Notes: generated by a model not told the origin, from the letters alone. Positions 26,798 to 39,197 are shown, counted from the stretch's first letter. The stretch: 64,000 nt of DNA from Streptomyces sp. KMM 9044 (GCF_024701375.2 NZ_CP113910.1:3534001-3598000); one strand, 5' to 3'. Made by a program: numbers and translations.

Positions 26798-27053
26798 AAG
26801 GGAGCTCACTTCAGTGCGTTTTTGGACGTGGGCACAACATTGCGGCCCATGTGACTGAAAAGCCAACGCTCCAGCGACCACTGGCGTCAAGACCAACTAC
26901 TTAACGAGATGAACACAGCACCGTGCGCTGAAGTCGTGTGGGCTCGACGAAAGACTCGCACATAACCCCTACACACGCATACATGTGCTGCTCACAGCCG
27001 TGCGCGGGGCGTACGAACGGAGGGGTGACGAGCCATCAACCGTCCGCACACAG

Positions 27054-27091
27054 GTGAGGCCGGCAGGTTCGTTCGAACCTGCCGGCCTCAC
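27054..27091 (-). terminator. Terminator of the dnaK operon
   Basis: An 18-bp perfect inverted repeat (half GTGAGGCCGGCAGGTTCG, 27054-27071 with 27074-27091), 82 bases past the hspR stop. Confidence 0.85.
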
Positions 27092-27172
27092 ACGCGACCG
27101 CTTCCGTCACAGCGCCGCCGCACCGGCCCGACGCCTTCACACCACCCGGCCGACGGCGGTCGGCGCCTGCCG

Positions 27173-27625
27173 TCAGTCGGACTGCTGCTGACGCTTGGGC
27201 CGCCACACCACCAGCGCGCTGGTCTGCTGCACCTCCTGATACGGCACCAGGTCCCGGCGGTACGACGCGTGCACCGCCGCCTCGCGCTGGCGCATGGTCG
27301 CCGCCGCGCCGTCCAGCGCGCCCTCCAGGTCCGCCACCCGGGCCTGGAGCGCGGCGACCTGGTTCTCCAGTTCGATGATGCGCTTGATGCCGGCCAGGTT
27401 GATGCCCTCGGTCTGCGACAGCTGCTGCACCTGGCGGAGCAGCTCGATGTCACGGGCCGAGTAGCGGCGGCCCCGGCCGGCGGTGCGGTCGGGGGAGACG
27501 AGCCCCAGACGGTCGTACTGACGCAGCGTCTGCGGGTGCAGCCCGGAGAGCTGGGCCGCCACCGAAATGACGTAGACCGGGGTTTCCTGCGTCAGTTCGT
27601 ACGGATTGCGTCGACGACCGCCCAT
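27173..27625 (-). CDS. hspR: HspR, MerR-family heat-shock repressor
   Basis: 150 residues. The MerR HTH (PVYVISVAAQLSGLHPQTLRQYDRLGLVSPDRTAGRGRRYSARDIELLRQVQQL) is followed by a coiled coil (residues 80-115) and a basic/Gln tail. In Streptomyces HspR binds HAIR operators with DnaK as co-repressor and controls the dnaK operon and clpB; both have HAIR sites here. ATG 27625 is 5 bases past the dnaJ stop, so hspR is the last gene of the operon it represses. Confidence 0.96.
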   Translation of the reverse strand: MGGRRRNPYELTQETPVYVISVAAQLSGLHPQTLRQYDRLGLVSPDRTAGRGRRYSARDIELLRQVQQLSQTEGINLAGIKRIIELENQVAALQARVADLEGALDGAAATMRQREAAVHASYRRDLVPYQEVQQTSALVVWRPKRQQQSD

Positions 27626-27630
27626 CGCCC

Positions 27631-28830
27631 TCAAGCTCCCTTCGCGGCCTGGAACAGCTCCGCCCGCGGATCGTCGTCCGCGGTCGCCTCGCGATACGCC
27701 TCCAGTGCGTCACGAGCCTTCCCCGGAAGATCCTTGGGAACACTCACCTCGACGGTGACCAGCAGATCACCGCGCGAACCGTCCTTGCGGACGGCTCCCT
27801 TGCCCCGCGCCCTCATGGTCCGCCCGTTGGGCGTCCCCGGGGGGAGCTTCAGCGTGACCGGCGGACCGCCGAGTGTCGGGACGCGGATCTCACCGCCGAG
27901 CGCCGCCTCCGGATAGGTGACCGGGACGGTGACGGTGAGATTGTCGTCCTTGCGGCCGAACACCGGGTGGCTTCCGACGTGCACGACCACGTAGAGGTCG
28001 CCCGCCGGGCCGCCGCGCTCGCCCGGAGCACCCTTGCCGCGCAGCCGGATCCGCTGGCCGTCGCTGACCCCGGCGGGGATGCGCACCTGCATCGTCCGCG
28101 AGGACTTGGCCCGGCCGCTGCCCTTGCAGATGTCGCAGGGGCTCTCCGCGATCAGCCCACGGCCCTTGCAGTCCGGGCACGGGTCGGTGAGCGAGAAGCC
28201 GCCGCCGCTGCCCCGGGCGACCTGCCCGGTACCGACGCAGGTCGGGCACACGCGCGGTGTGCCGTTCTTGTCGCCGGTGCCCGAGCAGGCCTTGCAGGCC
28301 TGCTGGGAGGACATCCGCAGCGGGACCGTCGCCCCCTCGATCGCCTCGGTGAAGCTCAGGGTGACCTCGGACTCGATGTCCTGGCCGCGCCGGGGCTGGG
28401 TGCGCGTGCCGCCCGTGCCGCCGCCGCGGTTGAACAGGCCGCCGAAGACGTCACCGATCCCGCCGCCGAAGCCACCGGCACCGGCCTGACCGCCGCCCTG
28501 ACCACCACCCGGGCCGCCTCCGAAGAGGTCACCCAGGTCGAAGTTGAACGACCCGGCACCGCCCGCCCCCGGCCCCGCGCGGAAACCGCCGCTGCCGAAG
28601 AGCGAGCGGGCCTCGTCGTACTCCTTGCGCTTCTTGGGGTCTCCGAGGATGTCGTTCGCCTCGGAGACCTCCTTGAAACGCCCCTCCGCCTTGACGTTGC
28701 CCTTGTTGGCGTCCGGGTGGTATTCGCGAGCGAGCTTCCGGTACGCTTTCTTGATCTCGGCCTCGGTGGCGTCCTGAGGCACGCCGAGAACCTTGTAGTA
28801 GTCCTTCTCGATGAAGTCCTTGGTACTCAT
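27631..28830 (-). CDS. dnaJ: DnaJ co-chaperone (Hsp40, type I)
   Basis: 399 residues. J domain with DYYKVLGVPQDATEAEIKKAYRKLAREYHPDANKG (HPD near residue 40), a Gly-rich region (75-135) and four zinc-finger repeats: CKACSGTG, CPTCVGTG, CPDCKGRG and CDICKGSG. The client-binding C-terminal domains follow (MQVRIPAGVSDGQRIRLRGKG...). It stimulates DnaK ATPase and hands over unfolded clients. 90 bp separate it from grpE; hspR follows closely. Confidence 0.97.
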   Translation of the reverse strand: MSTKDFIEKDYYKVLGVPQDATEAEIKKAYRKLAREYHPDANKGNVKAEGRFKEVSEANDILGDPKKRKEYDEARSLFGSGGFRAGPGAGGAGSFNFDLGDLFGGGPGGGQGGGQAGAGGFGGGIGDVFGGLFNRGGGTGGTRTQPRRGQDIESEVTLSFTEAIEGATVPLRMSSQQACKACSGTGDKNGTPRVCPTCVGTGQVARGSGGGFSLTDPCPDCKGRGLIAESPCDICKGSGRAKSSRTMQVRIPAGVSDGQRIRLRGKGAPGERGGPAGDLYVVVHVGSHPVFGRKDDNLTVTVPVTYPEAALGGEIRVPTLGGPPVTLKLPPGTPNGRTMRARGKGAVRKDGSRGDLLVTVEVSVPKDLPGKARDALEAYREATADDDPRAELFQAAKGA

Positions 28831-28920
28831 CCCCGACGTCCCTCCTCTCCTGCCCTGCAGACCGGCCCCGGCCTGCCTGTCATGCCCGCCCGCGCCGGCG
28901 TGCTCGCGCCGGCCGGGGCG

Positions 28921-31985
<3,065 letters not shown>

Positions 31986-34268
31986 ATGCAACTCGCCGCG
32001 ATCATCGTGTCGCTGGTCCTGACCGTGGTCGGCGTTGCCCTGCTCGCACGCGCGATCGGCCAGTTCGTCCGGTACTTCAAGCTGGGCCAGCCGGTCCCGG
32101 CCGGCACCCGGACCGACAATCCCCACCAGCGCAGTGTGACCCTGGTGAAGGAGTTCCTCGGCCACACGCGCATGAACCGGTGGGGCATCGTCGGCATCGC
32201 CCACTGGTTCGTGGCCGTCGGCTTCCTGACGCTGCCGCCCACCCTCGCCCAGGCCTTCGGCCAGCTCTTCCGGGCCGACTGGGTACTGCCGGTCATCGGC
32301 GGCTTCCTGCCGTTCGAGATGTACATCGAGTTCATCGGTGTGATGACCGTGCTCGGCATCGCCGTGCTCATCGTCATCCGGCTGCTGAGCCTGCCGTCAC
32401 GCCCGGACCGCAAGTCGCGCTTCACCGGCTCCAAGTCGGGTCAGGCGTACTTCGTCGAGTACGTCATCCTCACCATCGGCCTCGCCATCTACGTGCTGCG
32501 CGGCCTGGAGGGCGCGCTGCACCACGTGGACGGGTACCAGGCGGCGTACTTCGCCTCGTACCCGTTGGTGCTCGCCTTCGACGGCCTGTCCGTCGAGACG
32601 CTGCAGAACCTGGTGTACCTGGTCGCCATGGTCAAGATCGGGACGTCGTTCGTGTGGATGATCGTGGTGTCGCTGAACATCGACATGGGTGTGGCGTGGC
32701 ATCGGTTCCTGGCGTTTCCGAACATCTGGTTCAAGCGTGAGGCGGATGGTGGGACGGCGCTGGGTGGTCTGTTGCCGATGACGTCGGGTGGCAGGCCGAT
32801 CGACTTCACCGATCCCGGTGACGACGATGTGTTCGGTGTCTCGCAGGTCGAGCAGTTCTCGTGGAAGGGTCTGCTGGACTTCTCCACCTGTACCGAGTGC
32901 GGGCGCTGCCAGTCGCAGTGTCCCGCCTGGAACACCGGTAAGCCGCTCTCTCCGAAGCTGCTGATCATGTCGCTGCGTGATCATGCGCATGCCAAGGCTC
33001 CCTATCTGCTGGCCGGCGGTGGCAGGAGCGTGGAGGGTGAGGAGAGGGCGTCCGTGGAGGCGTTTGAGGACGTGCCGGCCGCGGCGCTGGCGGAGGCCGG
33101 GCGCCCGCTGGTCGGTGCCCTCGAGGAGAACGGTGTCATCGACCCGGACGTGCTGTGGTCCTGCACCACCTGCGGGGCCTGTGTCGAGCAGTGCCCGGTG
33201 GACATCGAGCATGTCGACCACATCGTCGACATGCGCCGCTACCAGGTGATGATCGAGTCGGCGTTCCCGTCCGAGGCGGGCACGATGCTCAAGAACCTGG
33301 AGAGGAAGGGCAACCCCTGGGGCCTGGCCGGGAAGCAGCGCCTGGAGTGGACCAAGGAGGTCGACTTCGAGGTCCCGGTCGTCGGCAGGGACGTCGAGGA
33401 CCTGTCGGAGGTCGAGTACCTGTACTGGGTGGGCTGCGCCGGTGCCCTGGAGGACCGGGCCAAGAGGACCACCAAGGCCTTCGCCGAGCTGCTGCACATC
33501 GCGGGCGTCAGGTTCGCGATCATGGGCGGTGACGAGAAGTGCACCGGCGACTCGGCGCGCCGTCTGGGCAACGAGCCCCTGTTCCAGGAGCTCGGCACGG
33601 AGAACGTCATGTCGCTGAACGCGGCCTTCGGTGAGGAGACGGACGACGAGGGCGGGGTCACCGGCGGGGCGGGGAAGCCCAGGTCGGCCAAGAAGATCGT
33701 CGCCACCTGCCCGCACTGCCTCAACACCCTCGGCAACGAGTACCCCCAGCTCGGCGGCGACTACGAGGTCATCCACCACACCCAGCTGCTCCAGCGTCTG
33801 ATCGACGAGGGCAGGCTGATCCCGGTGACCCCGGTCGAGGGCCTCGTCACCTACCACGACCCGTGCTATCTGGGCCGGCACAACAAGATCTACACGCCTC
33901 CGCGCGAGATCATCGCCGGTGTTCCGGGCCTGCGCAACGAGGAGATGCACCGTCACAAGGAACGCGGCTTCTGCTGCGGCGCGGGCGGCGCCCGGATGTG
34001 GATGGAGGAACGGATCGGCAAGCGCATCAACGACGAACGCGTCGACGAGGCCCTCGCCCTGAACCCCGACATCGTCTCCACCGCCTGCCCGTTCTGCCTG
34101 GTCATGCTCACCGACTCGGTCAACGGCAAGAAGAACGACGGCAAGGCCGGGGAATCCGTCCAGGTCGTCGACGTCGCCCAGCTCCTGCTGCAGTCCGTCA
34201 AGACGCCGCTGGACCCGGCGGGCGAGACGGAGAGCGAGAACGCCCCGGAGTCCGAGCCGGTGAAGTAA
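31986..34268 (+). CDS. Membrane-bound Fe-S oxidoreductase (CCG-domain, heterodisulfide-reductase-like)
   Basis: 760 residues. Residues 1-240 hold about five membrane helices like a nitrate-reductase gamma / HdrE cytochrome b part. Two 4Fe-4S ferredoxin motifs follow (CTECGRCQSQCP and CTTCGACVEQCP), then two CCG cysteine-rich domains (VGCAGALEDRAK..., ATCPHCLNTLGNEY; YHDPCYLGRHN and GFCCGAGGARMWMEE). This matches actinobacterial membrane oxidoreductases thought to pass electrons from ETF or similar donors to menaquinone. GGAG precedes the ATG. Codons in roughly 32690-33060 use more T-ending triplets than the rest of the gene. Confidence 0.9.
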   Translation: MQLAAIIVSLVLTVVGVALLARAIGQFVRYFKLGQPVPAGTRTDNPHQRSVTLVKEFLGHTRMNRWGIVGIAHWFVAVGFLTLPPTLAQAFGQLFRADWVLPVIGGFLPFEMYIEFIGVMTVLGIAVLIVIRLLSLPSRPDRKSRFTGSKSGQAYFVEYVILTIGLAIYVLRGLEGALHHVDGYQAAYFASYPLVLAFDGLSVETLQNLVYLVAMVKIGTSFVWMIVVSLNIDMGVAWHRFLAFPNIWFKREADGGTALGGLLPMTSGGRPIDFTDPGDDDVFGVSQVEQFSWKGLLDFSTCTECGRCQSQCPAWNTGKPLSPKLLIMSLRDHAHAKAPYLLAGGGRSVEGEERASVEAFEDVPAAALAEAGRPLVGALEENGVIDPDVLWSCTTCGACVEQCPVDIEHVDHIVDMRRYQVMIESAFPSEAGTMLKNLERKGNPWGLAGKQRLEWTKEVDFEVPVVGRDVEDLSEVEYLYWVGCAGALEDRAKRTTKAFAELLHIAGVRFAIMGGDEKCTGDSARRLGNEPLFQELGTENVMSLNAAFGEETDDEGGVTGGAGKPRSAKKIVATCPHCLNTLGNEYPQLGGDYEVIHHTQLLQRLIDEGRLIPVTPVEGLVTYHDPCYLGRHNKIYTPPREIIAGVPGLRNEEMHRHKERGFCCGAGGARMWMEERIGKRINDERVDEALALNPDIVSTACPFCLVMLTDSVNGKKNDGKAGESVQVVDVAQLLLQSVKTPLDPAGETESENAPESEPVK

Positions 34269-34298
34269 CCGGCCCCAGGCCGCCCTCCTTCGCTCCTT

Positions 34299-34337
34299 CA
34301 GCGCCCCGTCCCGGCTCCGGCCGGTGGCGGGGCGCTG
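34299..34337 (+). terminator. Terminator of the Fe-S oxidoreductase gene
   Basis: CAGCGCCCCG (34299-34308) pairs with CGGGGCGCTG (34328-34337), 30 bases past the stop. Confidence 0.8.
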
Positions 34338-34342
34338 TCGTC

Positions 34343-34381
34343 GTCCCGGGGCGTCCGTCCCGGGGCGTCCGTCCCGGGACG
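34343..34381. repeat. 14-bp direct repeat, 2.7 copies
   Basis: Unit GTCCCGGGGCGTCC in the gap after the oxidoreductase terminator. The rest of the 34338-34635 gap carries no gene; inverted copies of GGTGATCA near 34507-34523 may belong to the FG-GAP promoter. Confidence 0.7.
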
Positions 34382-34635
34382 ATCGCATGGTGCGGGACCG
34401 CGACCTCACGCCCGTCGGCACCTGCCTGCGTCCGTCGCGCACCCCTCGCCCATTTTTGCCATGTCCACGTGCAACCCTCCCCGCCCCTCACCGGTCCCCT
34501 TGACGGTGATCATCGGGTGATCACCCAGCGACCGCCCGATGCACACGTGTCCCATCCAGGACGAGCGCGGGTGGATCACTGCATCGGCGCGGGACACCGC
34601 AGCCGGCGGCCGTCCCGCACAGGGACAGGAGAGCC

Positions 34636-35913
34636 ATGCGCAAGAAGCTCAGCATCACCCTGGCGCCCGCCACCGCGGCCGCGCTCACCGGCGGCCTGCT
34701 CATCGCCACGGCCGGGCCCGCGGCCTCCGCCACGGGCCTCGACAGCGACTTCGACGGTGACGGCTACCGGGACGTCGCCGTCACCGCCCCCTCGCCTCCG
34801 TCAACGGCACGTCCGAGGCCGGCGTCGTCACCGTCCTGTGCGGCTCCCCGGGCGGCGCGGGCGCCAAGAGGATCCAGACCCTCAGCCAGAACAGCGCCGG
34901 CGTCCCGGGCTCCGCCGAGACGGGCGACCGGTTCGGCTCCCACACCGCACCCGGCGACTACAACGGCGACGGCTACGCCGGCCTGGCCGTGGGCGCGCCA
35001 GGCGCCACGGTCGGCGGCCGGTCGAAGGCGGGCGCGGTCTCCGTCGTGTACGGCGGCTCCAGTGGGCCGAAGACCTCGACGCGCACCCTGGTCACCCAGA
35101 ACACCGCCGGCGTCTCCGGCACCGCCGAGGCAGGCGACGCCTTCGGCGCAGCCCCGGCCTCCGCCGACCTGAACACCGACGGCTCCGCCGACCTCCTGAT
35201 CGGCGCGCCCGGCGAGGACACCAACGGCGACTCGGGCAACAGCACGTCCGTCGTCGTCTGGGGCTCGAAGTCCGGCCTGTCCGGGGCACGGACCCTCTTC
35301 AACTTCTCCGGCAGGAACTCCGACCGTTACGGCCAGGCCCTGTCCACGGGCGACTTCGACGACGACGGCGACCTCGACGTCGTGGTCGGCTCCACCGGCC
35401 CGGTCGTCCTGTCCGTCGTGGACGGGCCGCTCACCAGGACCGGCGCGCACAACGGCGGTTCCGGCTCGCAGTACGACTGGTGGTCCTCCTCACCCGGCAT
35501 CACCCACCTCACCTCCGCGGACGCCCCCGGCGACGGCCGTGGCCCGATGGTCCTGCACGGCCGCGCCGCGCACACCGGCGACACGGCCACCTCCCTGGCC
35601 TACCTGCGGATCGGCAACTCCACGGACTGGCTCCGGCGCATGCCGACCGGGTGCGTCTCCGCCGCCGGCCACCTCGACCGCGACGGCCACCCGGACTTCG
35701 CCGTCGGCAACGGCCGGGCGACCTCCGCCGATCCCGAGGGCGTGAAGGGTATTCGGGCGCTCCGTACGCCTGCGCGACCTGAACGCCGACGGCCGCGCCG
35801 GCCTCGGGGTGGGCGCGCAGTGGCGCGGCATCCTGCTGCACGGCACGAGCAGCACCCCGGCGTCGCAGGGCGCCGTCACGCTGCCGGAGTTCAGTGGCGG
35901 CTTCCTCGACTGA
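34636..35913 (+). pseudogene. Secreted FG-GAP repeat protein with two compensating frameshifts
   Basis: The signal peptide (MRKKLSITLAPATAAALTGG...AASA) and the first FG-GAP unit (DSDFDGDGYRDVAVTAP) are in one frame to about 34790. From there, integrin-like repeats (GDYNGDGYAGLAVGAPG, ADLNTDGSADLLIGAPGEDTNGD, TGDFDDDGDLDVVVGS, HLDRDGHPDFAVGNG) continue one base off until about 35755, after which the first frame resumes (SVRLRDLNADGRAGLGVGAQWRG...SGGFLD, stop 35911-35913). Each calcium-loop repeat has the DxDxDGxxD pattern. Ribosomes cannot read it as one chain unless there are sequence errors or frameshifting. GGACAGGAG precedes the ATG. Confidence 0.8.
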
Positions 35914-35950
35914 CGCCGGCTCCGGCTCCGCGTCCTCGACCGACGGCCGG

Positions 35951-35988
35951 TCCGTCCTGCGTAGGACCGAACCCCTACGCAGGACGGA
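35951..35988 (+). terminator. Terminator after the FG-GAP gene
   Basis: A 15-bp perfect stem (TCCGTCCTGCGTAGG with its complement at 35974-35988). Confidence 0.85.
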
Positions 35989-36095
35989 GAGCGAAGCTGA
36001 CTCCCCCTTAGGGGATGTCACAGCTCGGCAGCAAAGCCGGGCCCGAAACCCCCGGCCCGGCACGCGGCTCGCCGGGACCAGGTACGTTCGACAAC

Positions 36096-37049
36096 GTGGC
36101 TGGATTCAGGATCGGACGCGGCCGGGACAACAACGGCGCTCCTCACACGCGACCGCAGCACCCCCCGTACGGACAGCAGACGCCGGGGCCGTCGTACGGC
36201 TCCCCGCAGGCGCCTCAGCCGTACCCGCCCCAGCAGCCGCCCTACGGCAGAGGCGGCAACGGAGGCGGCGGCAACGGAGGCGGCTGGCCGCAGGTGAACC
36301 GCGGTCCGGGCGGGCCGGGCGGCGGCTACGGCGGCCCGCCCGGCCCCGGGCGCGGCGGCGGACACGGCGAGCCCGAATACTTCGGCGACGGCGGTGCGTA
36401 CCCTCCCGGCTCCCACGCCCCGCACGACCCGTACGCGGCCGACAACCCGGGCCATACCCAGGCCTTCCAGGTCAACGACGACCCCTACCACGGCGACGCG
36501 GCCCCCCTGCCGGGCCCGGTGGGGCCCCGGCTGCCCTGGAAGGCCCTGCTCAAGGGCATCGTCACCGCCCCCGACCGGACCTTCCTGCAGATGCGCGACT
36601 ACACGGTGTGGGGCCCCGCCCTCGTCGTGACCTTCCTCTACGGCCTGCTCGCGGTCTTCGGCTTCGACGGCGACCGCGAGGAGGCGATCAACGCCATACC
36701 CATCGTCCTGATGACAGCCGTGGCGATGGTGATCAGCTTCCTCATCCTGGGCGTGGTCACCCACTCCCTGGCCCGCCAGCTCGGCGGCAACGGGAACTGG
36801 CAGCCCACGGTCGGCCTGTCCATGCTGATCGCGTCCCTCACGGACGCCCCGCGCCTGATCCTGGCGATGTTCGCGAGCGGCGACGCCACCTTCGTCCAGA
36901 TCGTCGGCTGGGCCACCTGGGTCGCGGGCGGCGCGCTCCTCACCCTGATGGTCAGCCGCTCCCACGACCTTTCCTGGCCGAAGGCCCTGGGCGCCTCGGC
37001 GATCCAGCTCCTGGCCCTGCTGTCACTGATCAAGCTGGGCACGCTGTAG
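36096..37049 (+). CDS. Yip1-domain membrane protein with Pro/Gly-rich N-terminus
   Basis: 317 residues. Residues 1-140 are low-complexity (PYGQQTPGPSYGSPQAPQPYPPQQPPYG, then Gly/Asn runs), typical of Streptomyces membrane proteins with disordered cytoplasmic heads. Residues 145-317 form a Yip1 domain with five hydrophobic segments, beginning LPWKALLKGIVTAPDRTFLQMRDYTVWGPALVVTFLYGLLAVFGF. Yip1 domains act in membrane traffic in eukaryotes; the bacterial role is unknown. GTG 36096 (VAGFRIGRG) is preferred over the open frame to 36015, which runs through the upstream spacer. Confidence 0.8.
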   Translation: MAGFRIGRGRDNNGAPHTRPQHPPYGQQTPGPSYGSPQAPQPYPPQQPPYGRGGNGGGGNGGGWPQVNRGPGGPGGGYGGPPGPGRGGGHGEPEYFGDGGAYPPGSHAPHDPYAADNPGHTQAFQVNDDPYHGDAAPLPGPVGPRLPWKALLKGIVTAPDRTFLQMRDYTVWGPALVVTFLYGLLAVFGFDGDREEAINAIPIVLMTAVAMVISFLILGVVTHSLARQLGGNGNWQPTVGLSMLIASLTDAPRLILAMFASGDATFVQIVGWATWVAGGALLTLMVSRSHDLSWPKALGASAIQLLALLSLIKLGTL

Positions 37050-37066
37050 CAGCGCGCAACAATCGA

Positions 37067-37098
37067 GGAAGGGGGCTCCCGGCCGGGAGCCCCCTTCC
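37067..37098. terminator. Bidirectional terminator between convergent genes
   Basis: A 14-bp stem (GGAAGGGGGCTCCC, 37067-37080, with 37085-37098) and a four-base loop, 18 bases past the Yip1 stop and 16 past the end of the phosphoribosyltransferase. Confidence 0.85.
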
Positions 37099-37114
37099 TG
37101 CTTCCTGCTTCCCG

Positions 37115-37468
37115 CTACTGGCCGACGACTGCTACCTCCTGGCCTACCGCCTGCTTCCTCCACACGTCGAGAACCTGCCCGGCCCGCTTGACGACGGGCG
37201 GCTGCACTGACCACGGAAAGTCGATCCACCCGTCGGTCCGCTTCCAGACGTACTCGCACTTCACCAGCGACTGCGTCCTCTCGTACACGACGGCGCTGCG
37301 CACCTCGGCGACGGTGTCGAGGCAGAAGTCGCGGACGAGCTTGAGCGTCCTGCCGGTGTCGGCGACGTCGTCGGCGATCAGGACCTTCTTGTCGGTGAAG
37401 TCGACGACGTCGGGCACGGGCGCCAGCATGACCGGCATCTCCAGCGTCGTCCCCACACCGGTGTAGAA
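37115..37468 (-). pseudogene. Phosphoribosyltransferase, C-terminal piece of an interrupted gene
   Basis: 118 codons of a purine-type phosphoribosyltransferase, resuming with FYTGVGTTLEMPVMLAPVPDVVDFTDKKVLIADDVADTGRTLKLVRDFCLD. The PRPP-binding loop (VLIADDVADTGRTL) is intact, and FPWSVQPPVV ends the conserved part. A 325-bp insertion parts it from the N-terminal 63 codons. Joined directly, the pieces give a normal 180-residue enzyme (hypoxanthine/xanthine type, substrate not certain). An ATG inside the insertion (37705) is in frame with this piece. Confidence 0.85.
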
Positions 37469-37793
37469 CTTCCGTTCTGAACCCGTCTGAACCAGCACCG
37501 ACGGTCCGGGCCCCGCTGCACCACGCAACGGGGCCCGCCCTCGTCGCACGTGATCAGCGAGCGCACGCCCGCGAACGACCAACCCGACGTACACCGGACA
37601 CAACCACGACCGCACCCAGACGATCCAGATGGGGACGAGAGGGCGCCAGGAGGTCAGCACCAGCTCAGCACAAGGACCATGATCAGCGGTAATCAACAGT
37701 GACAAACGACAAGATCAAAACAGCCTCGCAGGTCGCTTCATCTGCACATTTGCCGAGACCAGGGCAAATGCGCTAGGCGACGAGCCCGAAGTA
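37469..37793 (-). other. 325-bp insertion inside the phosphoribosyltransferase gene
   Basis: It sits exactly between codons 63 (GAG) and 64 (TTC) and brings a TAG stop after six codons. It contains a hairpin (CATTTGCC ... GGCAAATG, near 37743-37770), an AT-richer patch (37680-37760) and an open frame from 37705 that reads into the rest of the gene. No transposase, clear terminal repeats or certain target duplication is visible. Origin unknown. Confidence 0.7.
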
Positions 37794-37982
37794 CTCGACG
37801 CTCACGAGACGGAGGTTCTTGCAGTCGAGGGCGTAGGCGAGCCCGCCTGCGACGAAGACACCGCCACGGACGATGCTCAGCACGATGTCGGGCCGATACC
37901 CGTCGTCGGCGACGGCCTGCGCGAGCTCACGCACGGCGACGCCGAACTGCTCGTACGTGAGGCTCTCCCGCACTCCGCTCAC
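37794..37982 (-). pseudogene. Phosphoribosyltransferase, N-terminal piece
   Basis: 63 codons: [63 protein letters not shown], including the SIVRGGVFVAGGLAYAL loop that binds the pyrophosphate side. The frame continues for six foreign codons to a TAG at 37773. The GTG start overlaps the dcd stop (GTGA), so the gene was the second of a dcd operon. Confidence 0.85.
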
Positions 37983-38554
37983 ACCTGGGTCCGGTGGAAG
38001 TTGAGGAAGGACCGCGAGGCGGTGGGCCCGCGCTGCCCCTGATACCGGGATCCGTACCGCTCACTGCCGTACGGGAACTCGGCGGGCGAGCTGAGCCGGA
38101 ACAGACACAACTGGCCGATCTTCATACCGGGCCAGAGCTTGATGGGAAGCGTGGCGAGGTTCGACAGCTCGAGGGTCACGTGCCCGGAGAAGCCGGGGTC
38201 GATGAACCCGGCGGTCGAGTGCGTGACGAGCCCGAGCCGCCCCAGCGAACTCTTCCCTTCGAGCCGCGACGCGAGATCGTCGGGGAGTGAGATGACCTCG
38301 TTCGTGCTGGCCAGCACGAACTCACCGGGGTGCAGGATGAACGGCTCGTCCCCCTCCGGCTCGACGAGCCGGGTCAGATCGGCCTGCTCGATGGAGGGGT
38401 CGATGTGCGGGTACCGGTGGTTCTCGAACACCCGGAAGAAGCGGTCGAGGCGCACGTCGACGCTGGACGGCTGCACCATGGATTCGTCGTAGGGATCGAT
38501 CCGTACCCGCCCGGCGTCGATCTCGGCCCGGATGTCCTTGTCTGAGAGAAGCAC
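37979..38554 (-). CDS. dcd: dCTP deaminase
   Basis: 191 residues, the usual length. It converts dCTP to dUTP for thymidylate synthesis. Family text throughout: [47 protein letters not shown], the active-site region [35 protein letters not shown], and [43 protein letters not shown] start at 38554, with GGGGA right before it. Followed, with overlap, by the interrupted phosphoribosyltransferase. Confidence 0.96.
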   Translation of the reverse strand: MLLSDKDIRAEIDAGRVRIDPYDESMVQPSSVDVRLDRFFRVFENHRYPHIDPSIEQADLTRLVEPEGDEPFILHPGEFVLASTNEVISLPDDLASRLEGKSSLGRLGLVTHSTAGFIDPGFSGHVTLELSNLATLPIKLWPGMKIGQLCLFRLSSPAEFPYGSERYGSRYQGQRGPTASRSFLNFHRTQV

Positions 38555-38682
38555 TCCCCGAGGATACGCAAGACGCGCAGGCCGGCCACCATCCCGCCGC
38601 CCCACGCGCCCACGTCCAAGGTGTGCTGCCCCGGCCCGCCGGCCGGTCTCACGGCCGGCGGGCCGGACACGGCCCTGCCGCT

Positions 38683-38841
38683 CTACCGCTTCTCGTAGAC
38701 CACCGGTACGACGCTGCGAAGCCGCGCACAGCGCGGACACCGCAGCAACCGACCGGGGCCGAGTCGCTCGGCCTGCTGCATCGGGAACGATGCGGCGGCG
38801 AATACGTGCCCATCGGCACAGCGGACGACGGTGCGCTGCAT
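38683..38841 (-). CDS. Small zinc-ribbon-like protein
   Basis: 52 residues: [52 protein letters not shown]. One Cys-x4-His-type half and a CPRC pair suggest a zinc ribbon. Similar short proteins occur near tRNA genes in other Streptomyces. The ATG 38841 has only a weak GGA upstream, and the frame is open to 38904. Function unknown. The 38842-39120 gap before the tRNA shows nothing else. Confidence 0.6.
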   Translation of the reverse strand: MQRTVVRCADGHVFAAASFPMQQAERLGPGRLLRCPRCARLRSVVPVVYEKR

Positions 38842-39120
38842 CAAGTCCAAGAGTCCCTTCCCCAAATACCGCGTATGGCTTCCTGCCCTGACGACAAAAG
38901 CCACGTTACGGGATTAAAGAGACGACCCTGCAGGCGGCACCCCACACCCGCCCACCCTCACTCAGGGCCCCCACCGTACGCCCCAACTTCAGCCCCCCGC
39001 ACCCGCTTCCACCCCTGAAGCGCCATCAGGCCCCCGGGTACGGGAAACACCGGGGACCTGGCATGGGGTACAGTGGGCGGGCATCCGGACACCGGTCGAG
39101 GCAGGCGTTCTGGATCACAA

Positions 39121-39194
39121 GCGGGTGTAGTTTAATGGTAGAACATCAGCTTCCCAAGCTGAGAGCGCGAGTTCGATTCTCGTCACCCGCTCCA
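39121..39194 (+). tRNA. tRNA-Gly (anticodon CCC), CCA encoded
   Basis: Acceptor GCGGGTG pairs with CACCCGC; D arm GTTT...GAAC; anticodon stem TCAGC/GCTGA with loop TTCCCAA (CCC at positions 34-36, decodes GGG); T loop TTCGATT; discriminator T followed by CCA at 39192-39194. Its 3' half is the attachment site of the AICE. Confidence 0.95.
39146..39194 (+). repeat. Left attachment site (49-bp core) in tRNA-Gly
   Basis: The 3' half of the tRNA, from the anticodon stem to CCA, is repeated without change at 54570-54618. It marks the left end of the integrated element and leaves the tRNA intact. Confidence 0.93.
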
Positions 39195-39197
39195 TGT

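Noticed and set aside
37469..37793. Intein or group II intron in the phosphoribosyltransferase gene
   Set aside because: No intein motifs and a stop codon soon after entry; too short for a group II intron and no domain V-like hairpin near the 3' end. A GTGCGAC string inside is not at the boundary.
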